A stretch of 64,000 nucleotides of DNA from Deltaproteobacteria bacterium RBG_13_43_22 (GTDB lineage: Bacteria > Desulfobacterota > RBG-13-43-22), in assembly GCA_001797675.1 (NCBI GenBank), contig MGQB01000001.1, positions 1 through 64,000 of the forward strand, in the 5' to 3' direction. Position 1 is the first letter of the stretch. Each line of letters starts with the position of its first letter. Positions 16,914-25,762 of the stretch are shown piece by piece. A program made the position numbers and the translations under genes. The notes beneath the pieces are model-generated. The model was given only the letters and a program-made list of their open reading frames with translations, searched no databases and was not told the DNA's origin.

Positions 16914-17513
16914 TTAAAACCTATTTTTCACCCGGAATCGGGCTGCCTTGATTATGGTCTCCAGGGCCTCTACCGAGAAGGAGATTTCCTGATTGACCAT
17001 AACGAAATCACAGTGTTTTACCGCCTGAAGTTCGGTTTCCGCGTTCTTCAGGCGGATCTGGATTTTAGTCCGTGATTCCGTTTCCCGGTGGATTAAACGT
17101 TTTTTGAGTTCTTGTTTGGAAGGAGGCAGGATAAAGATGATTAAGGCCTGGGGAATTCTCTTTTTGACCTTTCGGGCCCCTTGAATATCGATATCCAAAA
17201 GGACATCCGATCCTTTATGCAGCCATCGTTTAATCGGCAACCAAGGGGTTCCATAATATTCGTTGTGAACCTTAGCCCACTCCAGAAAACCGTCGGCCTT
17301 GATCTTGTGTTCAAATTGCTTTTTAGAAACAAACCGGTAATCCTGATCCATGATTTCACCTGGTCGTTGAGATCGGGTGGTCCAGGAAACGGAAAACCGG
17401 AGGCCGGGGATTTTTTTTTGAAGGGCCTCCCTGAGGGTGGTTTTTCCCACTCCGGAAGGCCCGGAGAGGATGAAAAGATTTCCCGACTTTTTATTTGGAA
17501 TGATTGGGTTCAT
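16914..17513 (-). CDS. gmk: Guanylate kinase
   Basis: [45 protein letters not shown]. Confidence 0.95.
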   Translation of the reverse strand: MNPIIPNKKSGNLFILSGPSGVGKTTLREALQKKIPGLRFSVSWTTRSQRPGEIMDQDYRFVSKKQFEHKIKADGFLEWAKVHNEYYGTPWLPIKRWLHKGSDVLLDIDIQGARKVKKRIPQALIIFILPPSKQELKKRLIHRETESRTKIQIRLKNAETELQAVKHCDFVMVNQEISFSVEALETIIKAARFRVKNRF

Positions 17514-17769
17514 CCTCTTTCCCTGTCCCATCGGAACCGAACCTTTGGGCAATGGTCTCGGCCAGAATAGGCGAGAGGATCACATGGTTGCTGTCGGTCA
17601 AAATGATGGACCGGGTCTTCCGGCCCTGGGTGGCATCGATCAGTCGTTTGCCGTCCCGCGCCTCCTCCCTTAATCGTTTCATCGGAGAAGAGGTGGAGGT
17701 TAAAATGGCCACAACCCGCTCCGAGACAACCGAGTTTCCAAAACCGATGTTCAGCAACTTTGGGTCCAT
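17491..17769 (-). CDS. DUF370 / RemA-like regulatory protein
   Basis: [66 protein letters not shown]; overlaps gmk start, usual yicC-remA-gmk order. Confidence 0.92.
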   Translation of the reverse strand: MDPKLLNIGFGNSVVSERVVAILTSTSSPMKRLREEARDGKRLIDATQGRKTRSIILTDSNHVILSPILAETIAQRFGSDGTGKEDEPNHSK

Positions 17770-17899
17770 ATGGGCTCCTTGATGGTTAGCTTTCAGCAGA
17801 AGCAACGACCAGCAATTGGGATTTTCGAGGGCGACCCTTATTATCGGAGGCCCAATTCCAATTTACCACCTTTATTTACTGATCGCTGACGGCTATTTT

Positions 17900-18781
17900 C
17901 TATTCTATATTTTGAACCTGTTCCCGCAATTTTTCCAACTCGGATTTGATCGACACGACTTGATAGGCAATCTCACTATCCATACTTTTTGATCCAATGG
18001 TGTTGGTCTCCCGATTCATTTCCTGAAGGAGGAACTCCATTTTTTTCCCTATGGCTTGGGGTTCCTTAAAAAGGGCTTCCATTTGTTTCAGATGACTCCC
18101 CAGGCGGATCAGTTCTTCCGAAATATCCGCCCGGTCGGCCATTACCGCCACCTCCTGGGCCAAGCGGATGGGATCCACATCCACCTCTTTGGATATTTTT
18201 TTAATGCGTTCTTTCAAACGAACCTGGTAGGCTTCGATGACTTGAGGGATTTTTTTAGAGATCCGGTTGACTCCTTTCCGGATTATTTGCAGGCGTTTCA
18301 ATAAATCCCGGCCTAAATTGCGCCCTTCCTCGGACCGCATTTTTTGCAAGGCGTTAAAAGTTTTTTTCAAAGGAGGGACCAATTTTTGCCAAAGCACTTC
18401 TTCGGGGAAGGTGCTTTCCTGATAGACGACCAGGTCTTTTAAGGAGAGGAGGTCGCTCAGCTCTAAAGGACCGGGGATATTTAATCTTTTTTTCAATTCG
18501 GTCAATAAGCCGAAATAGGTCATGGCCATGGGCCAATTAACGGCTATGTTTCCATTTCGGAGTTTTTCCTGGGAGGACAATTGGATGGCCAACTCCACCC
18601 GTCCCCGAAAGATTCGAGAAGCAATATACGATTTGATCCGATCTTCCAGGGGGAGAAAGGCATTGTTCAGCCGCATATTGATGTCCAAAAAGCGGTTGTT
18701 ATAGGTGCGTACGGCAATGGTTATTTGAACGCTTTTATCCGAAAACACCGTTTGGGCAAAACCGGTCATGCTTTTAATCAT
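17900..18781 (-). CDS. YicC family endoribonuclease
   Basis: MIKSMTGFAQ... and C-term LEFLLQEMNRETNTIGSKSMDSEIAYQVVSIKSELEKLREQVQNIE. Confidence 0.95.
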   Translation of the reverse strand: MIKSMTGFAQTVFSDKSVQITIAVRTYNNRFLDINMRLNNAFLPLEDRIKSYIASRIFRGRVELAIQLSSQEKLRNGNIAVNWPMAMTYFGLLTELKKRLNIPGPLELSDLLSLKDLVVYQESTFPEEVLWQKLVPPLKKTFNALQKMRSEEGRNLGRDLLKRLQIIRKGVNRISKKIPQVIEAYQVRLKERIKKISKEVDVDPIRLAQEVAVMADRADISEELIRLGSHLKQMEALFKEPQAIGKKMEFLLQEMNRETNTIGSKSMDSEIAYQVVSIKSELEKLREQVQNIE

Positions 18782-18792
18782 AATTTTCCTTA

Positions 18793-19338
18793 TTATTTTT
18801 CAATCTGCAATCCGTAATCCGCAATTTCTCTAAGGTATTTCTCCCTTATTTTATTAAACATCCATATCGCCTGTTCATCCCGATAATCCGGATAAGTCCA
18901 GGCCAGCGGCCGATAACTTCCTTTATAGAAAATAAGGGTCAGATCCCCAAAGATCCCTTTTCCCAAATAGATCCGATGACTATAATTTTTCCCAGTGGAC
19001 AGGACGAGTCTCTCGGCCGTTATCAGCCCCGGGTCGAGGTTCAACTGCCGCTTCTCATCGTGGGTCCACTCCTTTTCTATTTCCAGGGCCTGCCATTTAA
19101 TATCAGCCAAGCGGTCCTGAGGGACTAAATCTCTGAAAAAAGCCCATCGACGGTATAAGAGTCGGCCCATTTCTTGTTCATAATAATGGGTATATTCGAA
19201 GGGCTTCACCATGGAAAGAAAATCAATGGCTCCCCAGGTTTTTTCCATGGCCGTCCAGCCGGATCGAATGGCTGTTTTATCTTTATAGATCAGGCTGATG
19301 CCCAGTTTAGCCGGTAAGGGTTCCTTGGGTTTACTCAA
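18793..19338 (-). CDS. DUF4416 family protein
   Basis: KLGISLIYKDKTAIRSGWTAMEKTWGAIDFLS...YTHYYEQEMG; 8-nt overlap with upstream dehydrogenase gene. Confidence 0.85.
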   Translation of the reverse strand: MSKPKEPLPAKLGISLIYKDKTAIRSGWTAMEKTWGAIDFLSMVKPFEYTHYYEQEMGRLLYRRWAFFRDLVPQDRLADIKWQALEIEKEWTHDEKRQLNLDPGLITAERLVLSTGKNYSHRIYLGKGIFGDLTLIFYKGSYRPLAWTYPDYRDEQAIWMFNKIREKYLREIADYGLQIEK

Positions 19339-20641
19339 CAGCAGGTCTACCTACACAGTAATATTTTATCCCCAGTTGATGCATTTTGTCCGGCTCATAC
19401 ATATTTTTTAAATCGATTACCAGTGGACGCTTCAACAGGGATTTCATTTTGTCCCAGTCGATGGTTCGAAAGGGGTTCCATTCGGTAGCCAGGATCAAGG
19501 CATCGGCACCCTGACCGACGTCGTACAGATTCTCTTGAAATAAAACTTTCTTTAATATTTTGCGCCCTTCTTCCATACCGGCCGGATCAAAGGCTTTGAT
19601 TTTTGCCCCCAGAGATTCCAGTTTTTTGATGATGAACAGGGCCGGGGCCTCCCGAATGTCGCTGGTATTGGGCTTAAAAGTGATACCCAAAAACCCCAGG
19701 GTTTTCCCCTTGACCGGGCCGACGGCATTAAGGATCTTTTCGACCATCCTTTTCTTTTGGCGATGATTGACCCGAATCACCGACTTGACGATTTCAAAAT
19801 CGTAGCCCAGGGAGTCAGCCAGTTGAGCCAGAGCAGCGGTGTCTTTGGGAAAACAGGAACCGCCGAATCCGGGGCCGGGATGCAAAAATTTCGAACCGAT
19901 CCGTTGATCCAACCCCATCCCCTTGGCCACGAGGTGCACATCGGCCCCCACTTTGTCGCAAAGATTGGCCATTTCATTGATGAAAGATATCTTGGTGGCC
20001 AGGAAGGCATTGGAGGCATATTTAATCATCTCGGCCGTTTCCACCGTGGTGATGACAAAAGGGGTTTCGATCAGGTACAAGGGGGAGTAAAGGTCTTTCA
20101 TGATGGCCACGGCTTGATCACTGGCGGTCCCGATCACCACCCGGTTGGGTCTCAAAAAATCTTCAATGGCCGACCCTTCCCTGAGAAATTCAGGATTGGA
20201 AACGATATCAAAGGAAAATTTTTCTTTTTGATGCTTACGGATTATATCATGAATGATTTTCCCGGTTCCCACCGGGACGGTACTCTTGGTCACTACCAGT
20301 TTATAACCGTCCATGGTGCGGCCGATGGCCTGGGCCACTTCTTTGACATACCGCAAATCCGCTTTCCCCTGCGGATCAGGAGGGGTCCCTACAGCGATAA
20401 GAATGACCAGGGAATGCTTGACCCCCTCTTCCAGATTATCGGTAAAAGAAAGCCGGTTTTCTTTTACGTTTTTATTAACCATTTCTTCCAGGCCAGGCTC
20501 GTATATGGGGATCTTTCCCTGTTTGAGACGACTAATCTTTTCCTGGTCATTGTCCACACAGATGACCCGGATCCCGAATTCGGCAAAACAGGCCCCGGTA
20601 ACCAGTCCCACATAGCCGACACCGATAACGCAAATGTTCAC
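19331..20641 (-). CDS. UDP-glucose/GDP-mannose dehydrogenase family protein (UDP-glucose 6-dehydrogenase)
   Basis: MNICVIGVGYVGLVTGACFAEFG, VSNPEFLREGSAIEDF, GPGFGGSCFPKD. Confidence 0.96.
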   Translation of the reverse strand: MNICVIGVGYVGLVTGACFAEFGIRVICVDNDQEKISRLKQGKIPIYEPGLEEMVNKNVKENRLSFTDNLEEGVKHSLVILIAVGTPPDPQGKADLRYVKEVAQAIGRTMDGYKLVVTKSTVPVGTGKIIHDIIRKHQKEKFSFDIVSNPEFLREGSAIEDFLRPNRVVIGTASDQAVAIMKDLYSPLYLIETPFVITTVETAEMIKYASNAFLATKISFINEMANLCDKVGADVHLVAKGMGLDQRIGSKFLHPGPGFGGSCFPKDTAALAQLADSLGYDFEIVKSVIRVNHRQKKRMVEKILNAVGPVKGKTLGFLGITFKPNTSDIREAPALFIIKKLESLGAKIKAFDPAGMEEGRKILKKVLFQENLYDVGQGADALILATEWNPFRTIDWDKMKSLLKRPLVIDLKNMYEPDKMHQLGIKYYCVGRPAVE

Positions 20642-20735
20642 TCTGGACGTACCTCCTCCCGCTGGCTTTAAGTTCGTCTTTCCTTAATACCAGATTAAAA
20701 ATGCGTTGTCATCCAAATCCCTCACTCCTCACTCC

Positions 20736-21710
20736 CTATCTAACGCCCTTTGTTTTTTTCATCATTTTAATCGTTGTTTTTAATCCTTGACGAAATCCAG
20801 TCTCCGGTTGAAAGCCCAAGAGTTTTCGGGCCTTTCGAATGTCCGCTTTCGAGTGCCGGATGTCGCCTAGTCTGGCCGGCTCAAAAACCGGCCCTTGGTC
20901 GGATCGGAGGATTTTTTTTAAGTGCTCCAACAACTGCAAAAGGGTGTACGAACGTCCTGAGGCTATATTAAATACCTCCCCTTCAATCCCGGTTTGGAGA
21001 CAGGCCTTAAGATTGGCTTGCACCACATCACCCACATAGACGAAATCCCTGGATTGTTTTCCATCCCCATAGATAACCGGAGGGGTGTCTTGGAGGAGGC
21101 GCTCAATAAACTTGGGGATTACCGCAGCATATTCCGAATTGGGATCCTGTCTCGGTCCGAAGACATTGAAATATCGTAAGGCAACGGCCGGCAGGTCATA
21201 TACCTTTGAAAAGAGACGGCAGTAATACTCTCCGACCAGTTTGCTCAGGGCATAAGGAGAAAGAGGGTTGGGGGTTAAAGGTTCTTTTTTGGGTTTCAAA
21301 GAATCCTTTTCATTCGGACTGTCTCCGTAAATAGCCGTGGAGCTGGCCAGAACCAGTCGTTTGATGCCGGCCCTTTTACCAGCCGATAAAATATTCAAGG
21401 TCCCCCCGATATTGATCTCCTGAGTCGTTTCGGGGTCGTTTACGGATTTCGGGACGGAGACCTGGGCCGCTTCATGGAAAACAAAATCCATACCGGAGAC
21501 CGCTTGATCACAGGCCTTCCGGTTACGAATATCCCCCTCGATAATTTCCAGATTCTGCGGGGCGATCATTTGGATGACTTTAATATTTTCCCTTCGACCG
21601 GTTGAAAAGTTATCCAGGATCCGCACCCGGTGCCCTGCTTTCAAAAGGGTCTCTGCTAAATGGGACCCAATAAAACCGGCCCCGCCGGTAATTAAATAAT
21701 TGGCCATCAA
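20736..21710 (-). CDS. NAD-dependent sugar-nucleotide epimerase (UDP-glucose 4-epimerase-like)
   Basis: YLITGGAGFIGSHLAETLL, YALSKLVGEYY, VALRYFNVFGPRQDPNSEYAAVIP. Confidence 0.94.
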   Translation of the reverse strand: MMANYLITGGAGFIGSHLAETLLKAGHRVRILDNFSTGRRENIKVIQMIAPQNLEIIEGDIRNRKACDQAVSGMDFVFHEAAQVSVPKSVNDPETTQEINIGGTLNILSAGKRAGIKRLVLASSTAIYGDSPNEKDSLKPKKEPLTPNPLSPYALSKLVGEYYCRLFSKVYDLPAVALRYFNVFGPRQDPNSEYAAVIPKFIERLLQDTPPVIYGDGKQSRDFVYVGDVVQANLKACLQTGIEGEVFNIASGRSYTLLQLLEHLKKILRSDQGPVFEPARLGDIRHSKADIRKARKLLGFQPETGFRQGLKTTIKMMKKTKGVR

Positions 21711-21854
21711 TCATTCCTTAGTGAGTTTTACGATCAGAGAAACCATTCAATATCCGAGGTTGTCCTTTTTGCAGAAAGCTCAAGGCTGAAAGGAAAAGCA
21801 TTTTTTGATTATGTTCTTACTTTTGAACTTTCAGCTTTGAACATGGAACGGTTT

Positions 21855-22859
21855 TTATTTTTTTACCGCCTCCATCAAGACCTTTACCAGTTCGTCGGCC
21901 CGAACGGCTGCGGTCCCCACCTCTCCCACGACAAGGCCGGCGGCAAAATTGGCCGTTTTACAGGCCTGAATCATATGCATGCCCGAAACCAGAGAAAGGA
22001 TTAAAGTGGCGATTACCGTATCCCCGGCCCCGGTTACATCAAATACCTTTTGGGCTACAGTGGGAATATGTTCTATTTTTTTATTCTTTAAAAAAAGGGT
22101 CATGCCTTCTTGTCCCCGGGTAATCAAAACCGATTCACATTTTATCCTTTTCAAAAGGAGCGTTCCCGCCCAAAGGAGATCTTCCGGAGAATCGATCTTT
22201 TTTCCCACAGCCGATTCGGCTTCGAGATGGTTGGGGGTAATCATAGTAACCCGATCATACCAGCGGATGTTATCAGGTTTTGGATCCACTAAAATAGGGA
22301 TGGGATTTTTCCCTATGATCTTTTTTAATCCGGTCATCAGTTCCTGAGAAATCACCCCTTTCCCATAGTCGGAGACGATGATCCCCTGAATCTGGGTAAT
22401 GTTTTTTTTGATGATATTCAAAATGGTTTTTAAGGTTTCCGGTAGAATTGGAGTGGCTTTCTCCCGGTCAACCCGCACAACCTGCTGGTGATGGGCAATG
22501 ATCCGGGTCTTGATGGCGGTAGGTCTTCCTTCTTCAACCACGATTCCCTCGGTAGTAGTCCCCAAGGATTGGAGCTTCCGGAGCAGTCTACGTCCCATTC
22601 CATCAGGACCGATGACCCCGGTCAATAAAACCTGGCCCTTAAGCCCCAATAAATTATTGATCACATTGGCCGCTCCCCCCAATAAAAAAGTCTCTTTCTC
22701 CACCTTGACAATTGGAACCGGGGCCTCGGGGGAGATACGGGAAACTTCTCCCCAAAGGAATTCATCCATCATGATGTCGCCGATAACCAATACCTTGTAA
22801 TTGGGAAACGTCCGGATCGCCCTGATCATTTCCTGAACTTCAGAACCGGGTAAGATCAT
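21855..22859 (-). CDS. rfaE1: D-glycero-beta-D-manno-heptose-7-phosphate kinase
   Basis: VLVIGDIMMDEFLWGEVSRISPEAPVPIV, GGAANVINNL, VTGAGDTVIA. Confidence 0.92.
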   Translation of the reverse strand: MILPGSEVQEMIRAIRTFPNYKVLVIGDIMMDEFLWGEVSRISPEAPVPIVKVEKETFLLGGAANVINNLLGLKGQVLLTGVIGPDGMGRRLLRKLQSLGTTTEGIVVEEGRPTAIKTRIIAHHQQVVRVDREKATPILPETLKTILNIIKKNITQIQGIIVSDYGKGVISQELMTGLKKIIGKNPIPILVDPKPDNIRWYDRVTMITPNHLEAESAVGKKIDSPEDLLWAGTLLLKRIKCESVLITRGQEGMTLFLKNKKIEHIPTVAQKVFDVTGAGDTVIATLILSLVSGMHMIQACKTANFAAGLVVGEVGTAAVRADELVKVLMEAVKK

Positions 22860-22930
22860 AGGAACCTCTTTATGTATTAGTTTCTCTTATGTCCGTCTGA
22901 TGCGGGTGCTAAGAAACATGAAAATTATTC

Positions 22931-23022
22931 TAAGGATTCAAGAGGCCCAGGGGTCAAGGACCGCAGGGCGGAGTGAAAGGCATTGAAATTAAAACCCTCG
23001 AACCCTGGAATCCTTGAATCCT
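22931..23022. repeat. Intergenic repeat family D, copy 1
   Basis: taaggattcaagaggccc...ggtcaaggaccgcagggcggagtgaaaggcattgaaattaaaaccctcgaaccctggaatccttgaatccta; shares a long block with 28081-28186. Confidence 0.8.
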
Positions 23023-23037
23023 ATTTTCGTTTTTACT

Positions 23038-24078
23038 TTATCCCTTTTGCCGAACCTTGGCAATACTTCGGCGATAAGGGGCTTTCAGTAACCCCTTTTC
23101 CGTAATAATGCCGGCAATAAAAGAATGGGGGGTTACATCAAAGGCCGGGTTGAGGACCGAGACTCCCGGTGGCGCTATCCTCTTGCCGCCTATATGGGTC
23201 ACTTCCTTTTCGTTTCGTTCTTCTATGGGAATGTCTTCCCCGGTTTTAATCTGATGGTCAATGGTGGAACAGGGGGCGGCCACATAAAAAGGGATGCCGT
23301 GCTCCTTGGCTGATATGGCCACTGAATAGGTCCCAATTTTATTGGCGGTATCCCCATTGGCGGCGATCCGGTCGGCCCCGACAATGACCACATCAATCAA
23401 TCCCTTCTTCATCAGGTACCCGGCCATATTATCGGTGATCAGAGTCACCGGTATATGATCCCTGACCAGTTCCCAGGCCGTCAATCGAGCCCCCTGCAGA
23501 AAAGGACGGGTTTCATCGGCAATGACCTGGACCTGTTTTCCGGCTTCTTTGGCCGCCCGGATGACACCCAAGGCGGTCCCGTACCCGCCGGTGGCCAGGG
23601 CCCCGGCGTTGCAATGGGTCAAGACCGTGGCCCGGTCTTTAATCACCTTTTGCCCTATGAAACCAAGGCGCTTATTGATGGCGATGTCCTCGGAAAGGAT
23701 GGACCGGGCCTCTTGAATCAAGGTCTTTTTAAGGGTTTCTGTTTTTTTAATCGAGCTCTTCTCAACCAGATTCTGCATTCTTTTAAGGGCCCAAGATAGA
23801 TTGACGGCCGTGGGTCTGGCCCGCCCGATCTCTTCACAGATTTTATTAAACCGGACCTTGAAATCATCCAGGTTCCGAGTTTCTATGGACTTGGCGCCCA
23901 GCGCTGCGCCCATAGCGGCGGCAATACCGATAGCCGGGGCCCCGCGGATGACCATTTCTTTTATGGCCTTAATGACCTGGCGATAGTCGGAACAGACAAA
24001 ATAGATTTCCTTTTCAGGCAGTTTCCGCTGATCGATCATGATCACACGGTCGTTTTTCCATTCAATGGTTTTGATCAT
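23038..24078 (-). CDS. mtnA: S-methyl-5-thioribose-1-phosphate isomerase
   Basis: VIRGAPAIGIAAAMGAAL, THCNAGALATGGYGTALGVI, GADRIAANGDTANKIGTY. Confidence 0.95.
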   Translation of the reverse strand: MIKTIEWKNDRVIMIDQRKLPEKEIYFVCSDYRQVIKAIKEMVIRGAPAIGIAAAMGAALGAKSIETRNLDDFKVRFNKICEEIGRARPTAVNLSWALKRMQNLVEKSSIKKTETLKKTLIQEARSILSEDIAINKRLGFIGQKVIKDRATVLTHCNAGALATGGYGTALGVIRAAKEAGKQVQVIADETRPFLQGARLTAWELVRDHIPVTLITDNMAGYLMKKGLIDVVIVGADRIAANGDTANKIGTYSVAISAKEHGIPFYVAAPCSTIDHQIKTGEDIPIEERNEKEVTHIGGKRIAPPGVSVLNPAFDVTPHSFIAGIITEKGLLKAPYRRSIAKVRQKG

Positions 24079-24091
24079 AAAAATCCTTTTA

Positions 24092-24164
24092 GGGTTCGGG
24101 GGGTCAAGGGGTCAAGGATTCAGGTGAAGGTGTGGAAGTTAAAATCCTTGAATCCTCGAATCCT
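24092..24164. repeat. Intergenic repeat family D, copy 2 (shorter)
   Basis: ggggtcaaggattcaggtgaaggtgtggaagttaaaatccttgaatcctcgaatcct. Confidence 0.6.
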
Positions 24165-24173
24165 GTTCTCGAA

Positions 24174-25613
24174 CTAACCGGATGGGTCCAGTTTCTGCCG
24201 TAATATCTCATTAACGATTTTCGGATTGGCCTTGCCCTGGGTCTTTTTCATGACTTCACCGACAAAATACCCGAAGAGTTTGGTCTTCCCTTCTTGATAA
24301 CCCGCAATCTTATCCGGATTATTTTTCAGTACTTCTTCAATAACGACCTGGATCTGAGCGGCATCGGTCATCTGGACCAAGCCCCTGTCCCGGACTATGG
24401 TTTTGGGAGGTTTCCCCGTTTCAAACATCTCTTCAAAAACCGCTTTGGCCATCTTACCGCTGATCGCCCCTTCCCGGATCAGGTCCAAAAGGGCTGCCAG
24501 GTCTTGGGCGGAAACCGGGCATTGTTCGATTTCCTTTTCTGCTCTTTTCAGTTCCCTGATCAATTCCACCATGATCCAGTTACTAACGGTTTTGGGTTGG
24601 GGATGAATGCGAACGCATTCTTCAAAGTAATTGGCCAGGGCCTTGGAAGAGGTCAGGAGCTGTGCATCGTATTCCGGAAGTTCATATTGGCTGATAAATC
24701 GTTGTCTTCTGATTTCCGGCAGCTCTGGAAGACTTTCCCGAACCGAGGCGATCCATTCCTGGTTAATTTCCAGAGGAATCAAGTCCGGGTCCGGGAAATA
24801 GCGGTAGTCGTGGGCCTCTTCCTTGCCTCTCATAGACAGGGTTACCCCCCGGGCGGCATCCCAGAGCCGGGTTTCCTGAATGACTTCTCCCCTATCTTCC
24901 AGGACGGCCCGTTGCCGTCTGATTTCAAATTCCAGGGCTTTTTCCACGTGTTTAAAAGAGTTCATGTTTTTCAACTCGGTCTTGGTCCCAAGTCCGGTGG
25001 AACCTTTCGGACGCAGAGAGATGTTGGCATCACAGCGAAAACTGCCTTCTTCCATATTCCCGTCGCAGATATCCAGGTAACGTAATATCTCTCGTAACCG
25101 CCTCAGATATTCACCGGCCTCTTCCGGGGTCCGCAGATCCGGCTCGCTGACGATCTCCATCAAAGGCACGCCGGTCCGGTTGAAATCCACATAACTGACC
25201 GGGCGAGCTTCGTCATGAATGAGTTTTCCGGCGTCTTCTTCGATATGAATCCGGGTTATGCCGATCCTTTTAGCCTGGCCGTTACCTTCAATATCGATCC
25301 ACCCTTTTTCGGCCAGGGGCAATTCGAATTGAGAGATCTGGTATCCCTTCGGCAGGTCGGGATAAAAATAATTTTTTCGGGCCGAAAGGCTGTAAAGGGC
25401 AATGGCACAATGGGTAGCCAGGGCCATGCGCAGGGTATAATCGACCACTTTTTTATTGAGGACCGGCAAAGAACCGGGCAGACCCAGACACACCGGGCAG
25501 GTATGGGTATTGGGTTCCCCACCGAACCGGGTTGAACACCCGCAAAATATTTTACTCTCGGTCAACAACTGAGCATGGATTTCCAAGCCAATAACCGCTT
25601 CCCACTCAGACAT
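24174..25613 (-). CDS. gatB: Asp-tRNA(Asn)/Glu-tRNA(Gln) amidotransferase subunit B
   Basis: [58 protein letters not shown]-like motif. Confidence 0.97.
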   Translation of the reverse strand: MSEWEAVIGLEIHAQLLTESKIFCGCSTRFGGEPNTHTCPVCLGLPGSLPVLNKKVVDYTLRMALATHCAIALYSLSARKNYFYPDLPKGYQISQFELPLAEKGWIDIEGNGQAKRIGITRIHIEEDAGKLIHDEARPVSYVDFNRTGVPLMEIVSEPDLRTPEEAGEYLRRLREILRYLDICDGNMEEGSFRCDANISLRPKGSTGLGTKTELKNMNSFKHVEKALEFEIRRQRAVLEDRGEVIQETRLWDAARGVTLSMRGKEEAHDYRYFPDPDLIPLEINQEWIASVRESLPELPEIRRQRFISQYELPEYDAQLLTSSKALANYFEECVRIHPQPKTVSNWIMVELIRELKRAEKEIEQCPVSAQDLAALLDLIREGAISGKMAKAVFEEMFETGKPPKTIVRDRGLVQMTDAAQIQVVIEEVLKNNPDKIAGYQEGKTKLFGYFVGEVMKKTQGKANPKIVNEILRQKLDPSG

Positions 25614-25654
25614 TTTTTCCCCTTAATTGCAAAAATAGGATTCAAAAGAAAAAC

Positions 25655-25696
25655 AGGCAATAGGCGCGAGGCAATAGGCAAAAGGCAAAAGGCAAT
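25655..25696. repeat. Heptanucleotide tandem repeat (AGGCAAW-like)x6
   Basis: aggcaat aggcgcg aggcaat aggcaaa aggcaaa aggcaat. Confidence 0.9.
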
Positions 25697-25762
25697 GAAG
25701 AATCAGGAAAATCATATAACCTATGACCCATAGCCCCTTGCTATAGCCTGCCTGTATCCTTT

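Noticed and set aside
19757-20671. 304-aa plus-strand ORF opposite the UDP-glucose dehydrogenase
   Set aside because: Antisense to a clear conserved gene; composition is typical of a shadow ORF.
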